A stretch of 64,000 bases of DNA from Nematostella vectensis (GCF_932526225.1 NC_064038.1:10043070-10107069); one strand, 5' to 3'. Shown: positions 10,101-25,338, counted from the stretch's first letter. Program-made: numbers and translations. Notes: a model not told the origin generated them from the sequence alone.

Positions 10101-12982
10101 TGTTTAGGACAGAAAGGCCTGAAATGTATACCCTGTTCAGGACAGAGAGGCCTGAAATTTATACCCTGTTCAGGACAGAGAGGCCTGAAATGTATACCCT
10201 GTTCAGGACAGAGAGGCCTGAAATATATACCCTGTTCAGGACAGAGAGGCCTGAAATGTATACCCTGTTTAGCACAGAGAGGCCTGAAATGTATACCCTG
10301 TTTAGGACAGAGAGGCCTGAAATGTATACCCTGCTCAGGATAGAGAGGCCTGAAATGTATACCCTGTTTAGGGCAGAGAGGCCTGAAATGTATACCCTGT
10401 TTAGGGCAGAGAGGCCTGAAATGTATACCCTGTTCAGGACAGAGAGGCCTGAAATGTATACCCTGTTCAGGACAGAGGCCTGAAATGTATACCCTGTTCA
10501 GGACAGAGAGGCCTGAAATGTATACCCTGTTCAGGACAAAGAGGCCTGAAATATATACCCTGTTTAGGACAGAGAGGCCTGAAATGTATACCCTGTTCAG
10601 GACAGAGAGGCCTGAAATATATACACTGTTCAGGACAGAGAGGCCTGAAATGTATACACTGTTTAGGACAGAAAGGCCTGAAATGTATACCCTGTTTAAG
10701 ACAGGCCTGAAATGTATACCCTGTTCAGGACAGAGAGGCCTGAAATATATACCCTGTTCAGGACAGAGAGGCCTGAAATGTATACCCTGTTTAGGACAGG
10801 CCTGAAATGTATACCCTGTTCAGGACAGAGAGGCCTGAAATGTATACCCTGTTTAGGACAGAGAGGCCTGAAATGTATACCCTGTTTAGGACAGAGAGGC
10901 CTGAAATGTATACCCTGTTCAGGACAGAGAGGCCTGAAATGTATACCCTGTTTAGGACAGAGAGGCCTGAAATGTATACCCTGTTTAGGACAGAGAGGCC
11001 TGAAATGTATACCCTGTTTAGGACAAAGAGGCCTGAAATGTAAACCCTGTTTAGGACAGAGAGGCCTGAAATGTATACCCTGTTCAGGACAGAGAGGCCT
11101 GAAATGTATACCCTGTTTAGGACAGAGAGGCCTGAAATGTATACCTTGTTCAGGACAGAGAAGCCTGAAATGTATACCCTGTTCAGGACAGAGAGGCCTG
11201 AAATGTATACCCTGTTCAGGACAGAGAGGCCTGAAATGTATACCCTGTTCAGAACAGAGAGGCCTGAAATATATACCCTGTTGAGGACAGAGAGGCCTGA
11301 AATGCATACCCTGTTTAGGACAGGCCTGAAATGTATACCATGTTCAGGACAGAGAGGCCTGAAATGTATACCCTGTTTAGGACAGAGAGGCCTGAAATGT
11401 ATACCCTGTTTAGGACAGAGAGGCCTGAAATGTATACCCTGTTCAGGACAGAGAGGCCTGAAATGTATACCCTGTTTAGGACAGAGAGGCCTGAAATGTA
11501 TACCCTGTTTAGGACAGGCCTGAAATGTATACCCTGTTCAGGACAGAGAGGCCTGAAATGTATACCCTGTTCAGGACAGAGAGGCCTAAAATGTATACCC
11601 TGTTTAGGACAGAGAGGCCTGAAATGTATACCCTGTTTAGGACAGAGAGGCCTGAAATGTACACCCTGTTTAGGACAGAGAGGCCTGAAATGTATACCCT
11701 GTTTAGGACTGAGAGGCCTGAAATGTATACCCTGTTCAGGACAGAGAGGCCTGAAATGTATACCCTGTTCAGGACAGAGAGGCCTAAAATGTATACCCTG
11801 TTCAGGACAGAGAGGCCTGAAATGTATACCCTGTTTAGGACAGAGAGGCCTGAAATGTATACCCTGTTCAGGACATGGAGGCCTGAAATATATACCCTGT
11901 TCAGGACAGAGAGGTCAAAAACCATATCCTTTCCAGCGGCACGTCCCCTTATAGCCCATATAAGGGAGTACCCCCCCCCCCCCTTCTTTATCGGACGTTT
12001 GTCAACTTGTTATGGGTTACGAAGGTAAGTGCCCGATGTCCTATCGATTGTTATTACTCCAAGATTATATTCCTTCTAGTCTAAAGAGGTCCGCCATTTC
12101 TTAATTATATGAATTCATGATTTAGCCTTTGATGGCCTGGGTCCTACATATCATGTACCTCTTAAATTATACATTGATATGACGCTTGTAATGGTAAATA
12201 AGTAAAATGCAAAAGAAAAAAATATTTGTCTTCCCATTCACGCGAAGGTGAGCAAATAGATTCGATGCACCCAAATCGCAGAAAAACGATTTCCTTAAAT
12301 AACGAATATGTTATGATATGACGTTCAGTGTGAAGTCACACAGACAATTCAGGAAAAAAAAACCTTCAATATTTTTATGTTTGATACTTCTTTTGGTAAA
12401 CTGAAAGTAATCTTGTGTGATACCAGAACGTACTAGAACTTCCCACACTTTGTTTACGTCCCACAGGCTCTGTTGGTACTCTGGCTTCTTGTCATTATCC
12501 ACACCACTGCCTACTACGTCTCCTACAGCGAGACTAAGACCATTCTGATAAGTGTGGTTAGTTCCTGTGTTGCAGTAATCATCGTCATCTTCGAAGTTCT
12601 TACCTTCGTGTCGTACAAAGCTCACAACACCGCCGTCGCCGATAGATTCCAACATCAAATCCACCATATGGAGATGCGTAACCATGTCAACGAGCGGAAG
12701 GTCGCCATTGCGGTGGCGTTTGTTATCAGTACTCTAATGATTGGTTATTTCCCGCGTATCATCCAACCAATCATATCAAAGGCCGTAGGGTTCAATGTCG
12801 CTCACCTGATGTCGACATATAGCTCGCTCTGCCTTCTGGGATGCGCGGCCGTTAGGCCTATTGTCACGTACGCGAAGAATTCCCACGTGCGTAACAACAT
12901 CAAGGCGATGTTTGGATTGAGGCGTGCCGATGATCTCACTCCAGCGACCTTCCAACGGTCTTATAGCACTAGATCTACTTAG
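7121..12982 (+). CDS. Class A (rhodopsin-family) G-protein-coupled receptor, three exons, 339 aa
   Basis: CDS join(7121..7348, 8170..8445, 12467..12982), all introns phase 0. ATG 7121 is chosen because it opens the frame just after a probable untranslated splice acceptor (TTCACAG at 7097-7103). Exon 1 gives an Asn/Ser-rich N-terminus with NxS/T sites and TM1 (GAVALSIILVSVC). Exon 2 gives TM2 with SLALSD, the extracellular Cys in GGACT, and TM3 ending MSIDCYLCVARP, where DCY stands in place of the usual DRY. Exon 3 gives TM4 to TM7. TM6 carries IGYFP instead of CWxP, and TM7 carries RPIVTY instead of NPxxY. The stop is TAG 12980. The plasma-membrane receptor's ligand is unknown, and the altered DRY/NPxxY motifs suggest unusual coupling. 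Intron 1 holds two MITE-like elements. The 4-kb intron 2 is mostly tandem repeat and begins with copies of exon 2's own end. The 3' end is duplicated in a 78-bp array. Confidence 0.85.
7377..7521. mobile_element. MITE-like element, family A, in GPCR intron 1
   Basis: GCGTAGCCAGG at the left and CCTGGCTACGCC at the right form inverted termini. The interior (TCTCCTGTATACTAGATAATG) matches the element at 4471-4628 in reverse. It begins only 28 bp after the exon 1 donor. Confidence 0.7.
7860..8020. mobile_element. MITE-like element, family B (GCCGTAGCAGG termini)
   Basis: The interior GGGGCACGTGCCCCC..., AATATTT and ATAAGGAAATGACCAGTA is shared with 14704-14871, 39907-39995 and 60751-60888. The right end is GCCTGCTACGGC and the left end is a decayed GCCTTAGCAGG. 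Lies in GPCR intron 1. Confidence 0.65.
8402..8866 (+). repeat. Tandem array made of the end of GPCR exon 2 plus its 5' splice site
   Basis: The first unit is coding: CCATGTCTTATCGATTG through GGTTACGAAG, then the donor GTAGGTGTTGAG. About eight more units of 47-58 bp follow, each of the form GCCGATGTCTTATCGAACG...GGTTACGAAGGTAGGTGACGAG. Most copies keep a donor-like AAG/GTAGGT. The array breaks at TTATCGG about 8866, where a DNA element begins, and resumes as one or two relic units after it (about 11988-12050, with AAG/GTAAGT). Confidence 0.9.
8867..11985. mobile_element. Non-autonomous DNA element bearing a large internal minisatellite
   Basis: Left end CCCGTGGGGGGGGTACTC and right end GAGTACCCCCCC form a G-rich terminal inverted repeat of about 12 bp. 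The flanks TTATCGG (left) and TTTATCGG (right) suggest a 7-8 bp target duplication. The interior starts with dispersed ACCCTGTTTAGGACA motifs (8928-9150), then a 33-bp array, then a short tail with CCCATATAAGGGAGTA. It has no transposase. Inserted in GPCR intron 2, inside the exon-derived array. Confidence 0.6.
9142..11915. repeat. 33-bp minisatellite, about 84 copies
   Basis: Unit GAGGCCTGAAATGTATACCC then TGTTTAGGACAGA (C at the second T of TTT in many copies). Occasional shortened units (AGGACAGGCCTG, lacking GAGA) occur about every 5-15 copies and shift the frame. Because 33 is a multiple of three, long open frames appear on both strands (11-residue repeats such as RPEMYTLFRTE). I do not regard these as genes, since they sit inside an intron, have no non-repeat coding sequence and follow the repeat exactly. 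Confidence 0.95.
11986..12466. other. Remainder of GPCR intron 2
   Basis: Starts with relic exon-derived repeat units (about 11988-12050), then unique AT-rich sequence up to the acceptor CCCACAG at 12460-12466. No exon seen. Confidence 0.6.
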
Positions 12983-14095
12983 CTTACATATCGTCACGTT
13001 CAAAATATCTACTATATTTGAGACCTTCCAACGCTCTGATAGTACTAGATCTACCTAGCTTACACATTGGCAAGTTCACAAGATCTACTGTATCTGGGGA
13101 CCTTCCAACGCTCTGATAGTACTAGATCTACCTAGCTTACACATCGGCAAGTTCACAAGATCTACTGTATCTGGGGACCTTCCAACGCTCTGATAGTACT
13201 AGATCTACCTAGCTTACACATCGGCAAGTTCACAAGATCTACTGTATCTGGGGACCTTCCAACGCTCTGATAGTACTAGATCTACCTAGCTTACACATCG
13301 GCAAGTTCACAAGATCTACTGTATCTGGGGACCTTCCAACGCTCTGATAGTGCTAGATCTACCTAGCTTACACATCGGCAAGTTCACAAGATCTACTATA
13401 TCTGGGGACCTTTCAACGCTCTGATAGTACTAGATCTACCTAGCTTACACATTGGCAAGTTCACAAGATCTACTATATCTGGGGACCTTTCAACGCTCTG
13501 ATAGTACTAGATCTACCTAGCTTACACATCGGCAAGTTCACAAGATCTACTGTATCTGGGGACCTTCCAACGCTCTGATAGTACTAGATCTACCTAGCTT
13601 ACACATCGGCAAGTTCACAAGATCTACTGTATCTGGGGACCTTCCAACGCTCTGATAGTACTAGATCTACCTAGCTTACACATCGGCAAGTTCACAAGAT
13701 CTACTGTATCTGGGGACCTTCCAACGCTCTGATAGTGCTAGATCTACCTAGCTTACACATCGGCAAGTTCACAAGATCTACTATATCTGGGGACCTTTCA
13801 ACGCTCTGATAGTACTAGATCTACCTAGCTTACACATTGGCAAGTTCACAAGATCTACTATATCTGGGGACCTTTCAACGCTCTGATAGTACTAGATCTA
13901 CCTAGCTTACACATCGGCAAGTTCATAAGATCTACTGTATCTGTGGACCTTCCAACGCTCTGATAGTACTAGATCTACCTAGCTTACACATCGGCAAGTT
14001 CACAAGATCTACTATATCTGGGGACCTTCCAACGCTCTGATAGTACTAGATCTACCTAGCTTACACATCGGCAAGTTCAAAAGATCTACTGTATC
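12949..14095 (+). repeat. 78-bp tandem array seeded by the GPCR stop-codon region, about 14-15 copies
   Basis: The first, most diverged unit is coding (GACCTTCCAACGGTCTTATA through CTAGATCTACTTAG, encoding TFQRSYSTRST and the stop). Following units read GACCTTCCAACGCTCTGATA, GTACTAGATCTACCTAGCTT, ACACATCGGCAAGTTCACAA, GATCTACTGTATCTGGG. A higher-order pattern is visible: a G for A change in AGTGCTAG and the TTTCAACG variants recur in the same order about five units apart. The array forms the expected 3' UTR or immediate downstream sequence of the receptor. Confidence 0.93.
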
Positions 14096-14390
14096 TTTTG
14101 TTTCTTCACCTAGACACAAATAGAAAAAAAGACATATTCAATCGCATAAAAAATGCGTTTATACGTGTAAATAAGACATCTTTAGCTTAGCAAAAAACAA
14201 AAGGTGGTGCCTGAGAAAAAAGAAGAATTTTTACTTTTTGATCCAAAGAGCAAAAAAGCAGCACAAATTGCATCAGAGAATATTCATGACTGCTTTCAGC
14301 TAAAAAAAAAAAATGCAATTTTCTAGCATTTTTCAGCCAATTCTGGGTACGCGCATGCGCTTCGTTGGAGGTAACACTGTGCAAATAAAT

Positions 14391-14508
14391 CAACCTCGTC
14401 CCCAGGGTCTTCTGGGTGATTTTTCAGAAGACCCTGCGGACAAGGGACGAGGCAATAGCTTACGACGCCATATTGAAAATTACCCAGAAGACCCTGGGGA
14501 CAAGGTTG
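14391..14508. mobile_element. 118-bp foldback/MITE
   Basis: The ends CAACCTCGTCCCCAGGGTCT and AGACCCTGGGGACAAGGTTG are nearly perfect inverted repeats of about 27 bp. Internal subrepeats (AGAAGACCCTGCGGACAAGG) repeat the same motif. Confidence 0.75.
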
Positions 14509-14703
14509 CAAAAGGTAAACCATGTTCACCGTAAAAAGAGCAGTCAGCAATCGTCAAGACTGCTATTTCGCCTACGAAATCCTGTGGCGAATATTCGTAT
14601 TCTGAGAACTCACCAAACGACCACTTCCGTCGATCGTGTTTCGAATGTTAACGGAACACATTCTGAATTGCAACAGTAAAATCGTTTGGTTGGAAGTTAT
14701 TTC

Positions 14704-14871
14704 AGGGCCGTAGCAGGGGGTATTACATTGGGGGCACGTGCCCCCCCCCCAATAATTTGAAAAATTATAAGGAAATGACCAGTAGTGGCGTGGCTTTGCC
14801 CCCCTCAATATTTTCTTGATGTTTCTGTATTGTGCCTCCCCCCCAATATTTCGAGGCATTCTACGGCTCTG
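14704..14871. mobile_element. MITE-like element, family B
   Basis: Begins GGGCCGTAGCAGGGGG and ends TTCTACGGCTCTG. The interior GGGGGCACGTGCCCCC and ATAAGGAAATGACCAGTA matches 7860-8020. Confidence 0.7.
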
Positions 14872-15419
14872 TATTTACTGTAAGTGTAAGCAAATGAAAG
14901 TTTAAGGACTATAGTAGCCAAAGAAAAAACGATCTTCTATGTACAAAGAGCATCAAAAGCATAAAAAAGCAAAGGGATAAAAACAAAATGTGAAATTGAA
15001 TTCAAGACAAATTTATTAATTCATAAAAAATATAAATACATCAGTTGTATCAAAGATAGGCTAGATTAGATACATTTTTTCCCATTATATTATCGTTATT
15101 ACCCCCAAATATAAGTGATTTTTAAAATCACCCTTGTTTTCATAATGAACATTTCTGAAGCACAGTTATAAATAAATAAGAAATAATAAGAACACCTTGT
15201 AAAAAGCATAATAGTAATTTTATGTCTGCCATATTGATGTTGAGGTGAGTTCAATTTCCCAACACAGCCCTCCAAATTACAAAAATCCAGATCGAAAAAC
15301 AAATGTCTGAAAAGCCAAAAAAATTAATTCAACATGAAAATCCGCCATGAAGACTCCTTTGTAATAGTGCATTAAAGTATTTACAATTCCGTTATATTTG
15401 GTAAATAGACCCTTCCCCC

Positions 15420-15622
15420 CTTGGGGGCCAACCATTTGATATCAGACGGGTTGGTGACGAATATCCCCCGAAAACAGCAAACAACCTTCTCGAACAAAGC
15501 AATCCTTGGTCCAGCGGCATTTCAAAGAAATAAAAATTGAGCAAAACATCTGGTCACAAAAAAAAAAAATCAAAAAGGAAAATAATCTGTACTTTTCAGA
15601 TATCAAATGGTCGGCCCCTATA
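15420..15622. mobile_element. MITE-like element with CCATTTGATATC termini
   Basis: GGGGGCCAACCATTTGATAT near 15423 is mirrored by GATATCAAATGGTCGGCCCC at 15600-15619. The interior is about 150 bp, AT-rich and without coding capacity. Confidence 0.6.
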
Positions 15623-15793
15623 CAGATTTAGGTGTTATACATAGTTCAGTTCAATGATATATATTATATTTTTAAGTTAAAATTCACACTTTCATCGCGA
15701 CTGCACATTTCCGTGACTCCGCCGTGGTTTTCATATACGTGACATCAGAGGACATTATGAGCTTGAAGGCATAGCCAAGCATTACGTAATGGC

Positions 15794-18525
15794 CTAGAGT
15801 CTGACCGTGAAGCCTTCGTTCCTTAAATGTTCCTTGACGTCAGTAATATCGACTTCGCCTCGGTGAAATATGGCACCGGCCATCGCGCCGTCTGCATTCG
15901 TCTCTCGGAACAAATCGACGAAGTCCGACACGTGACCTGCACCGCTGGACGCAATGACCGGAATGCTGACGGCTCCTTTGACCATCTTTACCAAGTCGAG
16001 ATCATAGCCGTGGTTGGTTCTGCAAAGGGAATCGGGGAATTGGTGACGATAAAACATATGATGGTCCGTGAGAAGTAAGGAAGGAGAAGGGAAACGCCCT
16101 AAGATGTGTAGTGCATCCTTGGGGAGGGGGGAGGGTAGGGGAGAAAGGGGGAGGGGGGAGGGTAGGGGAGAAGGTTTTCTTGCGTAAAAAGGCGCTAACC
16201 GCGACGCTATGATTCAGCGAGAATACGGATTATGATAACAATCTCGCAAATAACATCGATTGTAGCAACACTATTGAAGTCCTAAGTGCAGTATCATTTT
16301 CTTATAATAATGAAAAAAGAATTGGCACATTAGACAAAATTCTGTATTCACTTCTTTAGACGCTGTCCCAAAATAGACACCATCCCCATAACGCTGCACA
16401 ATGGACAAAAAAAAAAAATAGATGAACACTTTTACTCACCCGTCCCTATCAATGTTATTCAGCAGAATCTCTCCTGCTCCTAGCTCCTCGCACGCCTTAA
16501 CCAGCTCATAGGCGCCAACGTCACGTGTCTCCCTCCCTCCCTTGACAGTACATTGCCACCATACATACTTCTCACCATTAGGGCCTGGGTACCGGGCCTT
16601 GACTGTATGGTGTTTAGTACTGTCAGGGGAGGGGACGTAAACAGTCTTGGTATCAACAGCTAAGACAACTGCTTGGCGGCCATACCGCTCTGCAATCTTC
16701 TCAATAGAAGTTTTTCCGGTTTTCTTGTGGCCTGATGCAATGAATTCTTCCGCTGCATAGACTGCATCACTGGCTACTGATACTTTATCAGCACCTGTGG
16801 AGGATTTGAAATACTTGATCAATTGTTCTGCTATGTAACAACAGTGGCAACTCTTCAGGCCCGTAGCCAGGATTTTGAGTGGGGGGGTGGTTCGTTTACC
16901 CATTTAGCGGACCACTTTCTCTTAGATAGCTCGCCCTAGCTTGCAGTGGTACTTAATTTTCCTTTATTAAAGCAGACCTTCCAGTCCCCCCCACTGGCTA
17001 TGGGCCTGCTCTTAGCAGCATCATCATCACTGCCAGTCCCCATCATCACCATCAATGGTACTGAATTTTCCATTTTCTCCTTCTTAACTCGTGAGGCTGC
17101 AAGGAGCACATTAGTTAGCAATGAGCAATTTATTCATATATTAAATAAATCACCATTAACATATATGCTTATTCTCATTATAATCAACTTCCAGCATCAG
17201 CTTCAAAATCATTATCATTTTAACTTCATCATAACTACCAACATTGTCACCACATTCATCGACATCATCTTCTCCACAATAATCACTTTCAGCATCTCAA
17301 ATGACATAATTATTATCATAGCCATCTTCATTATTATCACAGTCAGTCACCACATCAGTACAAAGAAATTTATTTGAAATACAGGCTTAAAAGTCATACC
17401 TGATTTGAAGTACATGGCAGCAACTTCAAGGGCAGAGAACTGTCTCATCACAGGCTTGCCTTCTTCCACACTATCAGGATCAAGAGCATAAATATCCCTG
17501 ATACCACCCCCCACAGTGAAGGGTACAAAGATCCTCTCGCAACATTTACGCAGCAGTTTCAGCATGGCTAAATCATGGATAGGTGAGCTACGAAAACTTG
17601 TGATATTGAGAAAAGCAATTTCATCAGCACCATCACTGAAAAAGCGCTCTCCCAGCTCAACTGGGTCACCAACAGCTTTGACGTCACCTTTGACAGGTTT
17701 ATTACCCTCATCATCAGAGATGATTTCTCTTACTTCAAATTGTTCACCTTTGGTTGCCACTAATTCCCCCATATTATTTGTACGGACATTTAGTGATGTT
17801 ATGACTCGTTTAGCAAGCTCTGTTTGTCTTGTGGCTGGTAACAGGGGAGAAAGTGTGCTTTTTTTCTCTACAGGAAACTTTGTCAAGTAGTTTTTCAGAA
17901 GTTGAAGACCAAAAGCACCACTTTTCTCAGGGTGAAATTGCATGGCAGCAATATTACCACGGTTAACCATACAAACAAACTCATTCCCATAAGTCGTGGT
18001 TGCCAAAGCCCAGTCTTTTGTGATGTCATCTAAAGGGGCAGCAAATGAATGGACAAAGTACACCTTTTCATTGTTGTATTCCCCAGGGGTGATCAGTGGT
18101 GAACCCTCACGCCTTATATTCATACCATTCCATCCCATGTGGGGCACGACAAGCCCTGGGGACTTAAGCAGCTTCACTTGTGTTGGAATTACCCCTAACC
18201 CTGTAGCATCTGGGAACTCTTCACTGCCACTGAACAGCATCTGCATTCCAAGACAAATTCCTATAAAAGGCCGGTCTTGTTTTATATACTCCTGTAGTGG
18301 CTCAACAAATCCTTTATCTTGTAATCTCTTCATGGCACTGCCAAATGCTCCAACACCTGGAAGTATCAACTTATCAACAGATGCTATCTCTTTAGGGTCT
18401 TTAATTGTGCGGATTCTATAGCCAAGGTAGTTGAGTGCATTGTCCAGGCTGCGCATATTCCCAGCACCATAATCAATGACAGCAACTGAAGGGGTGTGGA
18501 CTTGGCTAATACCTCTTAGGAAATA
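15794..18525 (-). CDS. HIS7: Imidazole glycerol phosphate synthase, fused HisH-HisF (5' exon not found)
   Basis: Minus-strand exons 18525..17400, 16794..16440 and 16019..15794 join in phase to 568 codons ending at TAG. The N-terminal glutaminase (HisH) starts [11 protein letters not shown] and has GICLGMQ (nucleophile Cys) and QFHPEKS (His and Glu of the triad). A linker leads to the HisF barrel with VTKGEQ-like [46 protein letters not shown] and VIASSGAG. The fused order and length fit fungal/plant-type HIS7, which makes IGP and AICAR from PRFAR and glutamine in histidine synthesis. Oddity: the first catalytic Asp of the cyclase (in ACLDVR of yeast) is Asn here (TSLNVR). The second Asp (AVDTK) is kept. 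The exon start at 18525 follows TTTCTAG. An initiator ATG must lie upstream, since the internal ATG at 18456 would cut into the conserved DYGAGN loop. Histidine synthesis genes are rare in animals but have been reported in corals. Confidence 0.88.
16857..17011. mobile_element. MITE-like element in HisHF intron 1
   Basis: Ends GGCCCGTAGCCAGGATTTT and CACTGGCTATGGGCC are inverted, with G-run and C-run subtermini. It starts about 60 bp upstream (minus-strand sense) of the exon 2 acceptor. Confidence 0.65.
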
Positions 18526-18692
18526 CTAGAAACAATATTTTAAACAAAATAGTTTAAAGGTAAAATTTTGATGTCGGTTTCACAGGTATTTATGTAGACA
18601 TTGTCATGATAGATAAGTTATTAGCAAATGTGTAGCAAAAATTTATGATTAATGCGTGATTAATGCGTGACTAAGCTGATCCATTTGTGTTT

Positions 18693-19004
18693 GACAGCAT
18701 TATGAGAAATCATAGGAAAAAACCAATAGGTATTCAATTGCAGGGGCCATGGAGTAGTGGGAGGGTTTTTTTTAATATAAAGCATTTTTTGTGCCCTATC
18801 CCATTACATTTTTTGTACCATCTGGTACCTAAGCAAGAGTGCTCATAGTTTATGACAGCGTTATGAGAAATCATAGGAAAAAAACAATAGGTATTCAATT
18901 GCAGGGGCCATGGAGTAGTGGGAGGGATTTCTTAATATAAAGCATTTTTTGTGCCCTATCCCATTACATTTTTTGTACCATATGGTACCTAAGCAAGAGT
19001 GCTC
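18693..19004. repeat. Two-copy 161-bp direct repeat upstream of HisHF
   Basis: Copies start GACAGCATTATGAGAAATCA (18693) and GACAGCGTTATGAGAAATCA (18854) and are about 95% alike to GTGCTC. No coding content. Lies in the 5' region or first intron of HisHF. Confidence 0.9.
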
Positions 19005-20346
19005 AAAATGTTGATGTTTCTGAAAGAATGTGCCATAATTTGGAAGGGCATTGCATGATCAAAGATTAATATTGCAATAGGGTTTACGTTTTAAGTCAAA
19101 TTTGATGGTTTTAGCTTTTTTCCCCAGGGGGAGGGGTATTAACTATTGGTCGCCTTTTAGGGGGAGGGTCACCATTTTTGTGCTTTAGATTGGGGGAAGG
19201 TTGCAATTTTTGAACCTGAAAACATTTTAGCATCCCCTCCCAAATAAATAATGACTGCTCCCTTATGGTTAATGAAAGCTAAACTTGATTAGTAGGGGGG
19301 AGGTTTCTGTTTTCAGATTGTTTTTTCTTTTCACAATTTTGCTCAAAAGTACTCAGGAGTGAATGTTTTTTTTAGGACTTAAAAGTCTTTCTAACATTGG
19401 AAAAAAAATTATCTAAAATGGGGTTATGTGAATGCTTATTATGCGAAAATAATGTAGAGAACGATTGCACCTTTATGCCTTTTAAAATGTTTCATAGATA
19501 AGGCTTATACTCTTAATGTTTATTCTTCATGACCTTTAAGGTCTAATGTCAGCAATAATTAAAATAACTATCAACTATATTCTTTGTGTTCAAGGACAAA
19601 TAAATGTTTTAGAAAACAGAGCGAAACGAAGCCTATCAAATACAAACAAATAAGCGCTACACTACATGCGTCTTTGCATCTGAGTCCTGCTATTTTGTAT
19701 TCTTTGAACACAATACTCGATAGGGCTTAGTATTGTTGTTGTTTTGGTGGACGCTGAATTAAATCAATTAAATAATTCATTCCGAGCCAGGTGTGGCGCC
19801 CCAAGAAAAGAAAATAGAATTAACTCAAAATAAAATGTTATGGTAATAACACAAAGAAAATCATTATCCTATAACTCTTATCTGAATAGAACGAATTTTA
19901 ATTGGGCGTGGATATCGTAGCTTACATATTTGTAACATATTTGTACAATAGTACAGTTGAGTGGTATCACATTTGTTAGATCTAAGACAACAAAAGGAAC
20001 ATCGGGCGAAAAAGAATTTTGCCAAGTAAGCTTACGAATGCTTTACGGCCCTTTACGTGGATTTACCTTGTTCACAGTAGGATAAATACCACGAAACATG
20101 ATTCTGAGTATCGTCTTCCCGTACGTTTCTGTTTACGTTTTATATTACCGGCTTCCACTCGCGCCTTCGATTTGCATTGGAAACCAGCGGCTTACAATTT
20201 CCCAGGATGCAATACATTCCCAGAGTTCTTTGCGTAAATAGCCCCATACTGCAACGCGGCTCGGGCATTTGGTACCACGTGACCTACTGTACTTTCTCCG
20301 TTCCCGGCGGCAGCGTGGATGTCGCATTCTTGACTCAAATACAGCC
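19005..20346. other. Divergent region between HisHF and ATP5F1A
   Basis: No exon was identified, though the missing HisHF 5' exon should lie here or in 18526-18692. The last 200 bp before 20347 are more GC-rich and contain CACGTGAC (20276-20283) and AAGATGGC-free unique sequence, and probably hold the ATP5F1A promoter and 5' UTR. Confidence 0.4.
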
Positions 20347-24495
<4,149 letters not shown>

Positions 24496-24626
24496 GTGGG
24501 AGTAACTGAAAGTAATCTTACTTTGACGTGTTATTATAAATATTTTTACTTCGCTGTGAAGGTTTGGTCGCGAGGTGCAAGTCACGAGTTTGTGTATTCA
24601 CCAACCAGCGTGTAGTTTTCCAATTG

Positions 24627-24632
24627 AATAAA
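24627..24632 (+). promoter_or_regulatory. Polyadenylation signal of ATP5F1A
   Basis: AATAAA 131 bp after the TAA stop, followed by an A-run and a T/G-rich downstream element (GGTTTGTTGTGTGG). Confidence 0.65.
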
Positions 24633-24784
24633 AAAAAAAACCTCACTACCATTTGGTTTGTTGTGTGGCCCCTTTTCTGAAACAACCATAACACTGTGTT
24701 TGCAAGACCTTGGGAGTATATTATTGTATAAAGTATGGAGAAACTCCTTTTATCTCTTATTGAGCAACCTAGCTCAAAAGGGCT

Positions 24785-24790
24785 TTTATT
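24785..24790 (-). promoter_or_regulatory. Candidate polyadenylation signal of COPE
   Basis: AATAAA on the minus strand about 550 bp past the COPE stop. It leaves roughly 150 bp between the two convergent transcripts. Confidence 0.45.
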
Positions 24791-25338
24791 AATCCATTTT
24801 TACACTTTTACATAAACCTAAAGTAGAAGGATAAGTGAATCAGTGGAACATTCAGGCAATCATGCTTTCTAAATGAAACAGACAAGGATTGCAAAATTGC
24901 CTTCCATACAACAGTTTTGACAAACTGTAGAGGTACTGCTAACCTACTAAAGGTAGGTTTCATATTATAGGTAAAAACTCGAAAAACAAGGAAATTGGAC
25001 TTGTTCCACTGGTTTAGGAAATTTGACAGTTCCACTGGTTAAGGTGGTAGGTAGGGCGTCGAGTCTCCATGTACAGGGTTGGGATGCAGGCCAACTGTGT
25101 ACGTGGGGGCAGTATGACTTTTATGAAAGTTAAGCAGTCACCAGTGAATTCGAATTTGGCTTTATGAGCTCCCCAAACCCTCAAATAACCCACGGAACGC
25201 TTTTCTTAGCATTTCAACATTGAGTTTCTTCTGGTATGGGCCCTATAGTCAACTAATAAACTCCTGCTCTCTTAAAGCCTTGACTGTGCTAGCCACAAAC
25301 TGTAGATGACGTGGATTTGGTGAGGCACATTAATTGGT

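Larger units (their letters stand above)
14096..15793. other. Convergent intergenic region between GPCR and HisHF
   Basis: No gene seen. Contains three inverted-repeat elements (14391-14508, 14704-14871, 15420-15622) and AT-rich unique sequence. TTTATT at 15012-15017 would be an AATAAA on the minus strand, but it is almost 800 bp from the HisHF stop. Confidence 0.45.

Noticed and set aside
9140-11954. Long open frames on both strands (up to about 296 codons) of 11-residue repeats
   Set aside because: They follow a 33-bp intronic minisatellite exactly, occur in several frames and both strands at once, and break at every shortened unit.
18454-18456. ATG at 18456 as the HisHF start
   Set aside because: It lies after the conserved VIDYGAGN loop, which is encoded upstream in the same exon.
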